Origin: Oscillospiraceae bacterium
GTDB lineage: Bacteria; Bacillota; Clostridia; Oscillospirales; Ruminococcaceae
Reading direction: 5' to 3'
DNA length: 64,000 bases
Assembly (NCBI GenBank): GCA_017513135.1
Contig: JAFWDH010000001.1
Coordinates: forward strand, 83,559-147,558
Below are positions 7,525-16,008 of the stretch, piece by piece. Each line of letters opens with the position of its first letter. Position 1 is the stretch's first letter. A program made the position numbers and the translations under genes. The notes under the pieces are model-generated. The model was not told the origin of the DNA, made no database searches, and saw nothing but the letters and a program-made list of their open reading frames with translations.

Positions 7525-8847
7525 ATGGCATTAAAAGGACTTGATATTTTCAAACTTACACCTAAGACCAACTGCAAAGAATGCGGAAACCCCACATGCA
7601 TGGCCTTCGCCATGAAGGTGGCTCAGGGCGCAGTACCCATTGAGAAGTGCCCTCATATGTCCGCAGAAGCTCTTGCAACGCTTTCCGAGGCGACGGCGCC
7701 CCCGATGAAATCCCTCAAGGTAGGGACAGGCGATGCGGAGCATACGCTCGGCGGAGAGACCGTGCTGCACAGACATGAGAAGACGTTTGTCTCTGAGAAC
7801 CTTTTTGCGGTATCGGTAAACGCGGAGTCGGCAGACGCAGTTCTTCCCGAGATGGAGAAGATCGATTACGAACGCATCGGCGAGCGCATGTATGTGGAAG
7901 CGGTCAATCTCGAATATACCGATAAGGACAGCTATGTTCAGCTGGTGCAGAAAGCCGCCGGCAAGGGCAGGGTCCTGATCCTCGACGTGAAGGACGCCGA
8001 AGCTGCCGAAGCAGCGCTTGAAGTGTGCGCTTCTGAGAAGCCCATACTCAACGGAGCCACCCCCGACAACTACGCCGCTTTCGTTGAGTTGGCGAAGAAG
8101 CACGGCGTCGTACTGGGCGTCGGCGCTCCTGACATCGATTCCCTGCATGACACCGTTGCTGCGATCGAAGGTCTCGGATACAAGGATCTCGTGCTTGACG
8201 TTACCGGACCTACTGTGAAGGATACCTTCGCGAACGCGGTCCAGGTACGCAGAGCAGCCCTCAAGGACGGCGACCGCACCTTCGGTTATCCGTCCATAGT
8301 CGATCTGAAGAAACTCGCTGAGGGCGACCATTACAAGCAGACAGCGCTGGCAACGCTCTTCGTCCTCAAGTACGGCTCCATCATCATCATGGAGAACATG
8401 TCCTACGCGCAGGCTCTGCCGCTGTACGGCCTGAGACAGAACATCTTTACCGATCCTCAGAAGCCGATGAAGGTGGCACCCGGCATCTATCCGCTCAACG
8501 GAGCAGATGAGAACAGCGTATGCGCGACGACAGTCGACTTCGCTCTTACCTATTTCGTGGTCTCCGGCGAGATGGAGCGCAGTGGAGTTCCCGTGAACCT
8601 GCTGATCTCCGACGCGGGCGGCTATTCCGTTCTTACTGCATGGGCTGCAGGAAAGTTCAGCGCCGGCAGCATCTCAAAGTTCATCAAGGACTATGAGATC
8701 GAGGACAAGATAAAGAACAGAACACTTATCATTCCCGGAAAGGCTGCAGTCCTCAAGGGCGAACTGGAGGAGAGGCTGCCTGACTGGAACATCGTCGTAG
8801 CTCCCAACGAGGCGACGAACCTTGTCAAATTCCTGAAAGAACTTTAA
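7525..8847 (+). CDS. acsC: Corrinoid iron-sulfur protein large subunit
   Basis: A 440-residue large subunit of CFeSP. The N-terminal [4Fe-4S] domain has Cys17, Cys20, Cys25 and Cys42, the same positions as in characterised homologues. A TIM barrel follows, and the C-terminal third is the cobalamin-binding domain with the LLISDAGGYSVLTAW segment. The cluster reduces Co(II) to Co(I) during reactivation. A GGGGGG ribosome site precedes the ATG. It lies between acsD and acsE in one transcript unit. Confidence 0.95.
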   Translation: MALKGLDIFKLTPKTNCKECGNPTCMAFAMKVAQGAVPIEKCPHMSAEALATLSEATAPPMKSLKVGTGDAEHTLGGETVLHRHEKTFVSENLFAVSVNAESADAVLPEMEKIDYERIGERMYVEAVNLEYTDKDSYVQLVQKAAGKGRVLILDVKDAEAAEAALEVCASEKPILNGATPDNYAAFVELAKKHGVVLGVGAPDIDSLHDTVAAIEGLGYKDLVLDVTGPTVKDTFANAVQVRRAALKDGDRTFGYPSIVDLKKLAEGDHYKQTALATLFVLKYGSIIIMENMSYAQALPLYGLRQNIFTDPQKPMKVAPGIYPLNGADENSVCATTVDFALTYFVVSGEMERSGVPVNLLISDAGGYSVLTAWAAGKFSAGSISKFIKDYEIEDKIKNRTLIIPGKAAVLKGELEERLPDWNIVVAPNEATNLVKFLKEL

Positions 8848-8873
8848 TTTAGGATATATAAAGGAGAACGATA

Positions 8874-9659
8874 ATGGGCAAATTTGTAGTCATCGGTGAG
8901 CGCATCCACTGCATTTCACCCGTCATCAAGAAGGCGATGGAGGAGATGAATCCGGAGCCGATCGTCAAGAGAGCTAAGGAGCAGGTCGCGGCCGGCGCCA
9001 CTTACATTGACGTGAACATCGGACCTGCCGAGAAGAACGGCCCCGAGCTCATGAAGTGGGCAGTCCAGACCATCCAGGAAGCATGCGACAATATCCCGCT
9101 TGCTCTTGACACTTCCAACCGCGCGGCCATAGAAGCCGGGATCTCGGTATACAACCGCACGAACGGCAAACCGATCGTCAACTCCGCAGACGCGGGAGAC
9201 AGGATCGAGAACATCGATCTCGCCGCGGCGAATGACGCCATCGTAGTCGCTCTGTGCTCAAAGGCCGGCGTTCCCTCCGACAACGACGAGCGCATGGTCT
9301 ACTGCCAGGAGATGCTCGAACGCGGTATGGAGCATGGCATGGAAGCGGAAGACATGTGGTTCGATCCGCTCTTCCTCGTCATCAAGGGAATGCAGGACAA
9401 GCAGATGGACGTTCTGGAATTCATCGGACAGCTCGCAGACATGGGACTCAATTCCACAGGCGGACTCTCCAATGTCTCGAACGGCACTCCGAAGCATATC
9501 CGTCCGATACTTGAGAGCGCGACAGTCGCTATGGCGATGAACAGAGGCCTCACCTCAGCTATCATGAATCCCTGTGACGCAAGACTGATGGAGACCGTAA
9601 AGGCCGCTGACATCATCAAGAACAACTTCCTGTACGCCGACTCCTTCTTGGAGCTTTAA
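8874..9659 (+). CDS. acsE: Methyltetrahydrofolate:CFeSP methyltransferase
   Basis: A 261-residue pterin-binding TIM-barrel methyltransferase that moves the methyl group of methyl-THF to Co(I) of CFeSP. It opens FVVIGERIHCISPVIKKAM and has the ATYIDVNIGPA and LALDTSNR pterin-site strands and the STGGLSNVSNG segment. AGGAGAACGATA directly precedes the ATG. It is paralogous to the methyltransferase II at 2841-3650, but its position among acsDCB fixes the role. The normal length is about 262 residues. Confidence 0.95.
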   Translation: MGKFVVIGERIHCISPVIKKAMEEMNPEPIVKRAKEQVAAGATYIDVNIGPAEKNGPELMKWAVQTIQEACDNIPLALDTSNRAAIEAGISVYNRTNGKPIVNSADAGDRIENIDLAAANDAIVVALCSKAGVPSDNDERMVYCQEMLERGMEHGMEAEDMWFDPLFLVIKGMQDKQMDVLEFIGQLADMGLNSTGGLSNVSNGTPKHIRPILESATVAMAMNRGLTSAIMNPCDARLMETVKAADIIKNNFLYADSFLEL

Positions 9660-9683
9660 ACAAAATATAGAGAGGAAACGATC

Positions 9684-11825
9684 ATGAGCGTTTTAACAGA
9701 CCTTATCTATGGCGGTTCAAACGCCGTTGCCGGCCTTACTGAAGGCGCGGTGAACGATGCTATCGCCAAGTACGGGGAAGATAAGCCGGTCAATATGCCC
9801 GATACTGCTTATTTTCTCCCCACCATCTACGCCGCAACAGGTGTAAAGGTCGAGAAACTGGGCGACCTTCCCGCATGCGTCGGAGTTCTGAAGTCACTCA
9901 TCACCAATCAGGAAGATCTGGGCCAGGCGCTGAATGCCGGCCTTGCGACAGCAGTAGGCGCTGAGATCCTCGAAGCGCTGAAATATGTCGAGAACGATGC
10001 CCCCTATGCAGACGAGCCTGGCATCGGATTCGTACCGGACCCGATCATCCGCTCCCTCGGTGTACCGCTCGTCACCGGAGACATCCCCGGTGTTGCAGTA
10101 GTGCTCGGTGAGGCGGCAGATCCCGCCGATGTGGCAGCCGTTGTCAGAGATTATCAGGACAAAGGCCTTATGACATTCCTTGTCGGAAAGGTCATAGATC
10201 AGATCATCGAGAAGAACGTCAGAGTAGGTCTCGAGTACCGTGTCATCCCGCTCGGATACGACGTGACTTCCGTGATCCATGTTGTTACCGTTGCCGTCCG
10301 CGCCGCCCTTATCTTCGGCGGACTCACGCCCGGCGACCTCCCCGGACTCCTTGCCTATACAAAGGACAGAGTACCGGCATTCGTCAACACCTTCGGCAAT
10401 ATCGACAGCGTAGTCGTTTCCGCGGGTGCAGGCGCCATCGCACTCGGCTTCCCGGTAGTAGTCGACATCGATCTCGGCGAGAACCAGGTCCCCGGCGCTC
10501 TGGAATCCGTACTGGATCACACCCAGACAGTCGCCAAGTCCCTTGAGCTTCGCAACATCAAGGTCAAGGCAAAGGCCGTCTCCCTCCCCGTGAGCTTCGC
10601 TTCCGCGTTTGAGGGCGAGATCATCCGCAGACCCAACACCTATGTCGAGTTCGACTCCGACCACAACCCCACCTGTGAGCTTCTCACCATGGTCGAGGAT
10701 CCCGACGAGATCGAGGATCACAAGATCACGATCGAGGGTCCGGACGTTCCCGAAGGCGCTACCGAGCTCATCCGCATGCCTCTTGCCACCACCGTCAAGG
10801 TATACGGCGCCAAGATGCAGAAGGACTTTGAGTCGGTAATCGAGAGAAGGATCCACACCTGGTTCAACTACATCGAAGGTCTCATGCACACCGGTCAGAG
10901 GAACCTGTTCCGCATCCGTATCAGCAAGGACAGCTTCAACGCCGGTCTGCGCCTGCGCGATCTCGGAGAAGTCCTCTACGGCATGATCATGGATGAATTC
11001 GGCTCTGTCGTTGACAAGTGCCAAGTCACCCTTGTGACTGATAAAGAGAAGGTCGAGAAGATCCTGGAAGAAGAGGCAATGCCTGTCTACCGCTTCCGTG
11101 ACAACAGACTTTCATCCCTCAGTGATGAGAGCGTTGATCAGTACTACACCTGCATCCTGTGCCAGAGCTTCGCTCCCGCGCACTGCTGCGTAGTAACACC
11201 CGAGCGTCTCGGACTCTGCGGCGCTGTTTCCTGGCTCGACGCGAAGGCCACCTATGAGCTCAACGCCACCGGTCCTTCCCAGCCGATCCCGAAGGAAGGC
11301 CTCATCGATGAGAGACTCGGCAAATATGAGTCCGTCAACAAAATGGTCGCACAGGCGACTCACGGCGCAGTCGAGAACGTGTCTCTCTACTCGCTGATCG
11401 AGGATCCGATGACCAGCTGCGGATGCTTCGAGTGCATCTGCGGAATCGAGCCTCTGTCCAACGGTGTTGTCATCGTCAACCGTGAGTACTCCGGAATGAC
11501 GCCCACCGGAATGACATTCGGCGAGCTCGCCTCCATGACCGGCGGCGGAGTTCAGACCCCCGGATTCATGGGACACGGCCGTCACTTCATCGCTTCCAAG
11601 AAGTTCATAAGCGCTGAAGGCGGCACCGCAAGGATCGTCTGGATGCCCAAGGAGCTCAAGGAGGACCTCAGGACACGTCTTAACAAGACTGCCAAAGAGA
11701 CCCTCGGCATCGACGATTTCGTGGATATGATAGGCGACGAGACGATCTGCACAGATCCTGAAGAGCTGCTCGCGTTCCTGACAGAAAAGGGACATCCGGC
11801 ACTCAGCATGGATCCTATCATGTAA
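9684..11825 (+). CDS. acsB: Acetyl-CoA synthase (ACS)
   Basis: A 713-residue acetyl-CoA synthase that joins CO, the CFeSP methyl group and CoA. All cluster A ligands are present: Cys490, Cys493, Cys502 and Cys512 for the cubane, and Cys579-Gly-Cys581 for the distal nickel. Their spacing is identical to the Moorella enzyme with a constant offset of 16 residues. The N-terminal region that contacts CODH is also present, so this is a full bacterial-type ACS and not the short CdhC form. No acsA/cooS lies beside it, which is unusual because acsA and acsB are usually adjacent. A GAGAGGAAACG site precedes the start. Confidence 0.97.
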   Translation: MSVLTDLIYGGSNAVAGLTEGAVNDAIAKYGEDKPVNMPDTAYFLPTIYAATGVKVEKLGDLPACVGVLKSLITNQEDLGQALNAGLATAVGAEILEALKYVENDAPYADEPGIGFVPDPIIRSLGVPLVTGDIPGVAVVLGEAADPADVAAVVRDYQDKGLMTFLVGKVIDQIIEKNVRVGLEYRVIPLGYDVTSVIHVVTVAVRAALIFGGLTPGDLPGLLAYTKDRVPAFVNTFGNIDSVVVSAGAGAIALGFPVVVDIDLGENQVPGALESVLDHTQTVAKSLELRNIKVKAKAVSLPVSFASAFEGEIIRRPNTYVEFDSDHNPTCELLTMVEDPDEIEDHKITIEGPDVPEGATELIRMPLATTVKVYGAKMQKDFESVIERRIHTWFNYIEGLMHTGQRNLFRIRISKDSFNAGLRLRDLGEVLYGMIMDEFGSVVDKCQVTLVTDKEKVEKILEEEAMPVYRFRDNRLSSLSDESVDQYYTCILCQSFAPAHCCVVTPERLGLCGAVSWLDAKATYELNATGPSQPIPKEGLIDERLGKYESVNKMVAQATHGAVENVSLYSLIEDPMTSCGCFECICGIEPLSNGVVIVNREYSGMTPTGMTFGELASMTGGGVQTPGFMGHGRHFIASKKFISAEGGTARIVWMPKELKEDLRTRLNKTAKETLGIDDFVDMIGDETICTDPEELLAFLTEKGHPALSMDPIM

Positions 11826-11842
11826 CAGACCTTATTAATCTG

Positions 11843-11869
11843 ACATCACCGGGATCTTCCCGGTGATGT
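11843..11869 (+). terminator. Strong hairpin between acsB and the activator gene
   Basis: An 11 bp perfect stem (ACATCACCGGG with its complement) and a 5-base loop lie 17 bases after the acsB stop, followed by TTATTAT. The T tract is poor, so this may act as a partial terminator or as an mRNA 3' stabiliser. Either would give less downstream activator than acs enzymes. Confidence 0.6.
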
Positions 11870-11885
11870 TATTATGGGAGCAAAT

Positions 11886-13568
11886 ATGTACACACTTACC
11901 TTCAAAGTCGAAAACCAGCCAAGAGACCTCAAGATCCAGGTGGAGTCGGGAGAGAACGTGCTGCGCGCGGCACAGAGACTCGGCATAGAGATCGATGCTC
12001 CGTGCGCCGGTAACGGCACCTGCGGAAAGTGCCGGGTCAGACTGATCTCCGGAGCTCTCGAGATGCCGCAGAATCCCCGCCTTCCGTACGCAGATTACGA
12101 GGAGATGTGGAGACTTGCCTGTCAGAGCAAAGTAATAGGGGACGCTGTCGTATGGGTGCCCGCGACCGCCAGCGCATTCAAGCAGGATATCGCTACTGCG
12201 GACCTTTCCAGTCCCGAGGAACTGGCGCGCTATGAGCGTTCCATTGAAGCCATATTCTCATCCGGCCTGTCAAGGACCGGTTTCACGGAAGGATGCGGGA
12301 TCGCTGTCGATATCGGCACCACGACCGTGACCGCTGCTCTTCTGGACCTCGGTACCGGAAAGGTGCTCTCAAAAGCCAGCAGGGGCAACGGGCAGATCCG
12401 TTACGGAGCGGACGTCATAAACCGCATCATCCAGCAGATGAGACCCGGCGGCAAGCAGCGACTTCAGGAGGCGGTGAGGGAGGAAACGGTCATCCCGATC
12501 ATGGAAGCTCTCTTCCGTGACAGCGGCAGGACTTCGTCCGATGTTAAGCGCATCGTCATAGCCGGAAATACGACTATGGAGCATCTGTTCATAGGAGCAG
12601 ACGGTGACTCAATCAGACTGGAACCGTATGTTCCTGAGTTCCTTGAACTGACGGGGATAGACGCGCAGACTGCCGGACTTCCCGCACCTCCCGATTCACC
12701 CGTGATATTTGCGCCTAACGTGGGAAGCTACGTCGGAGGAGATATCACCGCCGGCGTGCTTGATACGCTCCTGTGGAATTCCGATCAGATGACTCTGTTC
12801 ATCGACCTGGGAACAAACGGGGAGCTTGTGCTCGGAAACAGCGAGTACATGCTGACATGCGCCTGCTCGGCAGGCCCCGCCTTTGAGGGAGGAGATATCA
12901 GCTGCGGAATGAGGGCTACGACCGGAGCAATAGACAGCGTACATATCGATGACGAGACGCTTGAACCTCAGTACACTCTGATCTCCGGCGAAAAGCCCAT
13001 AGGTATCTGCGGAAGTGGACTGATAGACATAATCAGCGAACTGTTCCGCACCGGCGCGGTCAACTCAAAGGGAAAGTTCGTCAGAGAGTCGCGCAGGATA
13101 CGCTATGATGAGTTCGGGGGCAACTACATCGTCGCCTTCGCCTCGGAGAGCGGCACGGAAAAGGATATCGAACTGACAGAGGGAGACCTGGATAACTTCA
13201 TCAGGGCAAAGGCAGCCATCTTTTCAGCGATCCGCACGATGCTCAGTTCTCTGGCAATGAGCGTGGAGGATATCGACAGGGTCATCATAGCGGGAGGCAT
13301 CGGAAGCGGCATCGACATCGGGAACGCCATAAGCATAGGTATGCTGCCGCTCATTCCAATAGAAAAGTATTCATACATAGGAAACTCTTCGCTTACTGGA
13401 GCCTGCGCCATGCTGCTCTCGGATGAGGCTACAGACAAGGTGTTCGATATTGGCCGAAACATGACCTACATAGAGCTCTCAACAGAACCCGGATACATGG
13501 ACGAGTTCCTGGCGGCGTGTTTCCTGCCTCATACGGACCAGAGACTGTTCCGGATGGACGAGAACTGA
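11886..13568 (+). CDS. Reductive activator of CFeSP (RACo-type, DUF4445)
   Basis: A 560-residue activator that uses ATP to drive reduction of Co(II) in the corrinoid iron-sulfur protein. The start at 11886 is preferred over 11874 because GGGAG lies 6 bases before it. The N-terminal [2Fe-2S] domain carries the pattern DAPCAGNGTCGKC with a later Cys in RLACQS. A linker follows, then the ASKHA ATPase with AVDIGTTTVTAALL. Activators of this kind are standard members of acs clusters. It is paralogous to the activator at 1351-2826 but about 70 residues longer. It is separated from acsB by a strong hairpin. Confidence 0.9.
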   Translation: MYTLTFKVENQPRDLKIQVESGENVLRAAQRLGIEIDAPCAGNGTCGKCRVRLISGALEMPQNPRLPYADYEEMWRLACQSKVIGDAVVWVPATASAFKQDIATADLSSPEELARYERSIEAIFSSGLSRTGFTEGCGIAVDIGTTTVTAALLDLGTGKVLSKASRGNGQIRYGADVINRIIQQMRPGGKQRLQEAVREETVIPIMEALFRDSGRTSSDVKRIVIAGNTTMEHLFIGADGDSIRLEPYVPEFLELTGIDAQTAGLPAPPDSPVIFAPNVGSYVGGDITAGVLDTLLWNSDQMTLFIDLGTNGELVLGNSEYMLTCACSAGPAFEGGDISCGMRATTGAIDSVHIDDETLEPQYTLISGEKPIGICGSGLIDIISELFRTGAVNSKGKFVRESRRIRYDEFGGNYIVAFASESGTEKDIELTEGDLDNFIRAKAAIFSAIRTMLSSLAMSVEDIDRVIIAGGIGSGIDIGNAISIGMLPLIPIEKYSYIGNSSLTGACAMLLSDEATDKVFDIGRNMTYIELSTEPGYMDEFLAACFLPHTDQRLFRMDEN

Positions 13569-13583
13569 GAGGAGGAAGCGGCT

Positions 13584-14192
13584 GTGAATATCGTAAACAA
13601 CAAGACAGAGAATCCGCTTAAGTATTACAGGGAAAAGACTGAAGAGTTCGATCCGCGGGAGCTCTCTCTCAAGAGCGGAGTCCCCTTTGACGGGAAAGAA
13701 TACCATCTGACATTGATGGGCAGACCTGTAAGCATGCAGTGGCCGGAACTGGTGTGCCATTACGAAGACGACGGCAGAGAGACCAGCAGCTCAATCATCA
13801 TCCTGATGACCAGACTCGTCATGTACGGAGTGCTCTCCCCGTCAAACGGCAGGATGCTCTCATATATCGAGATACCCTGGGGCGCTCACTACTTTAAGGC
13901 GTTCAAGGGAAGGTGCCTTGACAGACTTGCGGGGACCTACGGCCGCAATGCGAAAAAGCTTGCGGCAGATGCTGCGGCTATCGGAGCCACAGAAGCAGCA
14001 GGGGGAGACTGCTCGATAGAATTTGAATTCATTCCCGGCCTCACCGTCCGGGCGACGGTCTGGGAGGGCGACGATGAGTTTCCGGCAAATGCCCAGATCA
14101 CCTTCTCCGACAACTTCCTTACCGCCTTCGCCGCTGAGGAGATAGCGGTGGTAGGAGACGTGTTCATGAATGCCCTGAAGGGCAGATGGTGA
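13584..14192 (+). CDS. DUF3786-like protein
   Basis: A 202-residue soluble protein with a GTG start preceded by GAGGAGGAAG. It resembles DUF3786 proteins, which recur next to acs and corrinoid methyltransferase genes in anaerobes and have no established function. Visible features are a central ITRL-like helix after an acidic CHYEDDGR stretch and a C-terminal region of beta-type sequence (IEFEFIPGLTVRATVWEGDDE). No cysteine cluster, signal peptide or membrane segment is seen. It ends the acs operon, just before a terminator, so a role in corrinoid or nickel handling is an inference from context only. Confidence 0.65.
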   Translation: MNIVNNKTENPLKYYREKTEEFDPRELSLKSGVPFDGKEYHLTLMGRPVSMQWPELVCHYEDDGRETSSSIIILMTRLVMYGVLSPSNGRMLSYIEIPWGAHYFKAFKGRCLDRLAGTYGRNAKKLAADAAAIGATEAAGGDCSIEFEFIPGLTVRATVWEGDDEFPANAQITFSDNFLTAFAAEEIAVVGDVFMNALKGRW

Positions 14193-14228
14193 GCTTCAGG
14201 CTTTATCCTGCAGAAACAAATACAAGAA

Positions 14229-14260
14229 AACAGGACAGCTGCGAAAGCGGCTGTCCTGTT
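14229..14260. terminator. Bidirectional terminator between convergent genes
   Basis: An 11 bp stem AACAGGACAGC/GCTGTCCTGTT with a 10-base loop lies between the acs operon end (14192) and the convergent membrane protein gene (ends 14295). Read on the minus strand it is followed by TTCTTGTATTT, read on the plus strand by GGTTTC, so it looks stronger for the minus-strand gene. Confidence 0.7.
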
Positions 14261-14294
14261 GGTTTCAGTGGGCTGTGAAGCTAAGTGTCGCTTG

Positions 14295-14798
14295 TTATAC
14301 GATCTTCTGATATATGAACAGCATGCACGCAAGAAAGGCGCCCTGCGCCAGAGTGTTGCAGCTCTGCTCGATCCAGTTTGCTCTTGCCTCAGACGGGTCC
14401 AGCCTGGAACTGCATCTGATCATAGCGGCCATTCCTGCCATAGACAGGATAAAGAACAGGATGGGCAACGGACGCAGCGCAGCGCCCCAGAAGACATGCA
14501 TGTCTCTGGTGAAGCATGAGAATATGAATCCCGCAAGGACTGCGGTAAGTCCGGCGGGCATTCCGATACGCATCTGGACGAAAAGAGGCCATACGTTCTT
14601 TTCCCGTACAACGACTATGATCTTCCACAGCACCTTAAGCGCACCCGAAACGAAACTGATGATGCCCCCGGCCAGGATCAGGATACTGCCGGTCATTTTC
14701 CACAGCAGGAGGCACGCAGCGCCGAACAGCAGGACGGGGACAAGATCGAAAAGCGCAAGGCTCATGGAATAGTTCTGAGGTACGGTATCTTTGTTCAT
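14295..14798 (-). CDS. Integral membrane protein of unknown function
   Basis: A 167-residue protein starting at 14798, where AGGAGAGGATCC precedes the ATG; an upstream in-frame ATG at 14873 lacks such a site. About four or five hydrophobic segments are visible: near residues 16-32, 36-58, 73-90, 101-122 and the C-terminal 20 residues. A charged, soluble-looking stretch with CSSRLDPSEARANW precedes the last one. I do not recognise the family. It stands alone between two terminator-bounded units and shows no link to the acs genes except proximity. Confidence 0.7.
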   Translation of the reverse strand: MNKDTVPQNYSMSLALFDLVPVLLFGAACLLLWKMTGSILILAGGIISFVSGALKVLWKIIVVVREKNVWPLFVQMRIGMPAGLTAVLAGFIFSCFTRDMHVFWGAALRPLPILFFILSMAGMAAMIRCSSRLDPSEARANWIEQSCNTLAQGAFLACMLFIYQKIV

Positions 14799-15025
14799 GG
14801 ATCCTCTCCTAATATACAAATAGTAATATAAACAAGCTAAAATACAGGCGGTGCAATCTGTTTGCCTATGCAAGAGACCGGTGTGCCGGTGACCCTTCAG
14901 GTTACGGGAATTGTATCCGGGATCGTTCCAGTATAGTATACAATTATAAGCGTAACGGTGACAGTTTCAGATGAAACTGAGAAGGATCACAGTCGGAGAG
15001 AAGCAGCGGAAGGGAGGAGTGTTCC

Positions 15026-15598
15026 TTGACAGAGAAGCAGCGCGTCAGAGCTGACGGAAAACTTGCAAGAAAGAATATGACACCGGCAGAGCGTGCAGCA
15101 GCATCTCGCATCATAGCAGGACATATTGCAGAGTCGGAAGAATTCAGGAACGCGAAGACGGTCTTCCTTTATAAAGCGGTGCCGGATGAGGTCGATCTCA
15201 GTTATCTGCTGCAGATGCCGGAGGCAGAGGGGAAGAGATTCTGTTATCCCCGAATCCTGGGAAAAGGCATCATGGAAGTCCTGCAGCCTGAAGAATCGGA
15301 CGGGTGGTGCACTGGAAAGTTCGGGATAACCGAACCGGATCCGGACAGAGCCTTGCATGTCGGCGCAGAAGAACTGGACCTGATACTGTGTCCCTGTACT
15401 GCCTTTGATGAAGACGGAAGGCGCATGGGAATGGGAGGCGGATATTATGACAGATATCTGCCCGGATGCGTTAACGCAGTCATCGCCGCAGTGGCGTTCG
15501 AGGCGCAGAAAGCTCAGTCAGTGCCTTCAGACGCATATGATGTGCGGATGGATATTATCTTCACGGAGAAATCCATCTACCGCACAGCGAAAGGATAA
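15026..15598 (+). CDS. 5-formyltetrahydrofolate cyclo-ligase
   Basis: A 190-residue enzyme that converts 5-formyl-THF to 5,10-methenyl-THF using ATP, returning a dead-end folate to the one-carbon pool. The family signature GMGGGYYDRYL is near residue 140, and the N-terminal basic KQRVRADGKLARKNM helix matches. The start codon is TTG at 15026, supported by GGGAGGAG 7 bases upstream. It fits an organism with heavy folate-borne one-carbon flux. It is a single gene between the membrane protein and the cobalamin riboswitch. Confidence 0.9.
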   Translation: MTEKQRVRADGKLARKNMTPAERAAASRIIAGHIAESEEFRNAKTVFLYKAVPDEVDLSYLLQMPEAEGKRFCYPRILGKGIMEVLQPEESDGWCTGKFGITEPDPDRALHVGAEELDLILCPCTAFDEDGRRMGMGGGYYDRYLPGCVNAVIAAVAFEAQKAQSVPSDAYDVRMDIIFTEKSIYRTAKG

Positions 15599-15644
15599 AA
15601 ACAGGGTCAGAGTTATTGTCCCGAAAAATACAGATATATCTGAC

Positions 15645-15673
15645 TTGTCTGATTTCCCGTGTTGTGATAGAAT
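15645..15673 (+). promoter_or_regulatory. Promoter of the cobalamin operon
   Basis: TTGTCT (15645-15650) and TAGAAT (15668-15673) are spaced by 17 bases. Transcription would begin near 15680, just before the first conserved pieces of the cobalamin riboswitch. Confidence 0.65.
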
Positions 15674-15689
15674 AAGTTGTCTGAAAAAC

Positions 15690-15895
15690 TGAATACTGTT
15701 ATACGATACGGTTTGAAAAGTTGTAAGCTGAGTAGATTAATTGCGTATTCGGTTCGAATCCGAAACAACCACCATTACTGTATTTGATCTCTGGAGGCAT
15801 GCTCCCGGATTATATCTGTGTGTTGTTTTGGGCTGCCGCCGGTTCATGAGTCAGTCAACTTACGTATCGTTGGTTAACATTTCTTGGGTGTGAAG
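15690..15895 (+). ncRNA. Cobalamin riboswitch
   Basis: The leader of the B12 operon has the conserved aptamer core in order. GGTTCGAATCCG at 15751-15762 matches the GGTGNAANTCC element. CAACCACCATTACTGTA at 15766-15782 matches the CAGCCCCCGCTACTGTA element. A paired arm follows (TCTGGAGG/CTCCCGGA), and a B12-box-like GAGTCAGTCAAC lies at 15848-15859. A terminator hairpin with a long T tract follows, as expected for a transcriptional OFF switch. The GGTTCGAATCC piece looks like a tRNA T-arm but belongs to this core. Adenosylcobalamin or another corrinoid should lower expression of cbiK and the importer genes, and perhaps of the whole operon. Confidence 0.8.
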
Positions 15896-15957
15896 AATGC
15901 GACCGCTTATCTTGTGCGTGTACTGCGCATGATGGTATAAGGTGCATTCTTTTTTAT
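15896..15957 (+). terminator. Riboswitch expression-platform terminator
   Basis: A long interrupted stem pairs GAATGC-ACC-TTAT with ATAAGGTGCATTC, with an inner GTGCG/CGCAT extension, followed by TTTTTTATTTT. It sits between the B12-box-like element and the cbiK gene (16009), where the OFF-state terminator of a cobalamin riboswitch is expected. Confidence 0.85.
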
Positions 15958-16008
15958 TTTGCACAAAAACAATAAACGATCCCGTGAGGGATAATTCAGG
16001 AGGAAAAA

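Noticed and set aside
15748..15774. tRNA 3' half (TTCGG-TTCGAAT-CCGAA arm followed by ACAACCACCA)
   Set aside because: No matching acceptor 5' strand, D arm or anticodon arm fits upstream. The same bases match the conserved core of the cobalamin riboswitch, and the location in the B12 operon leader agrees.
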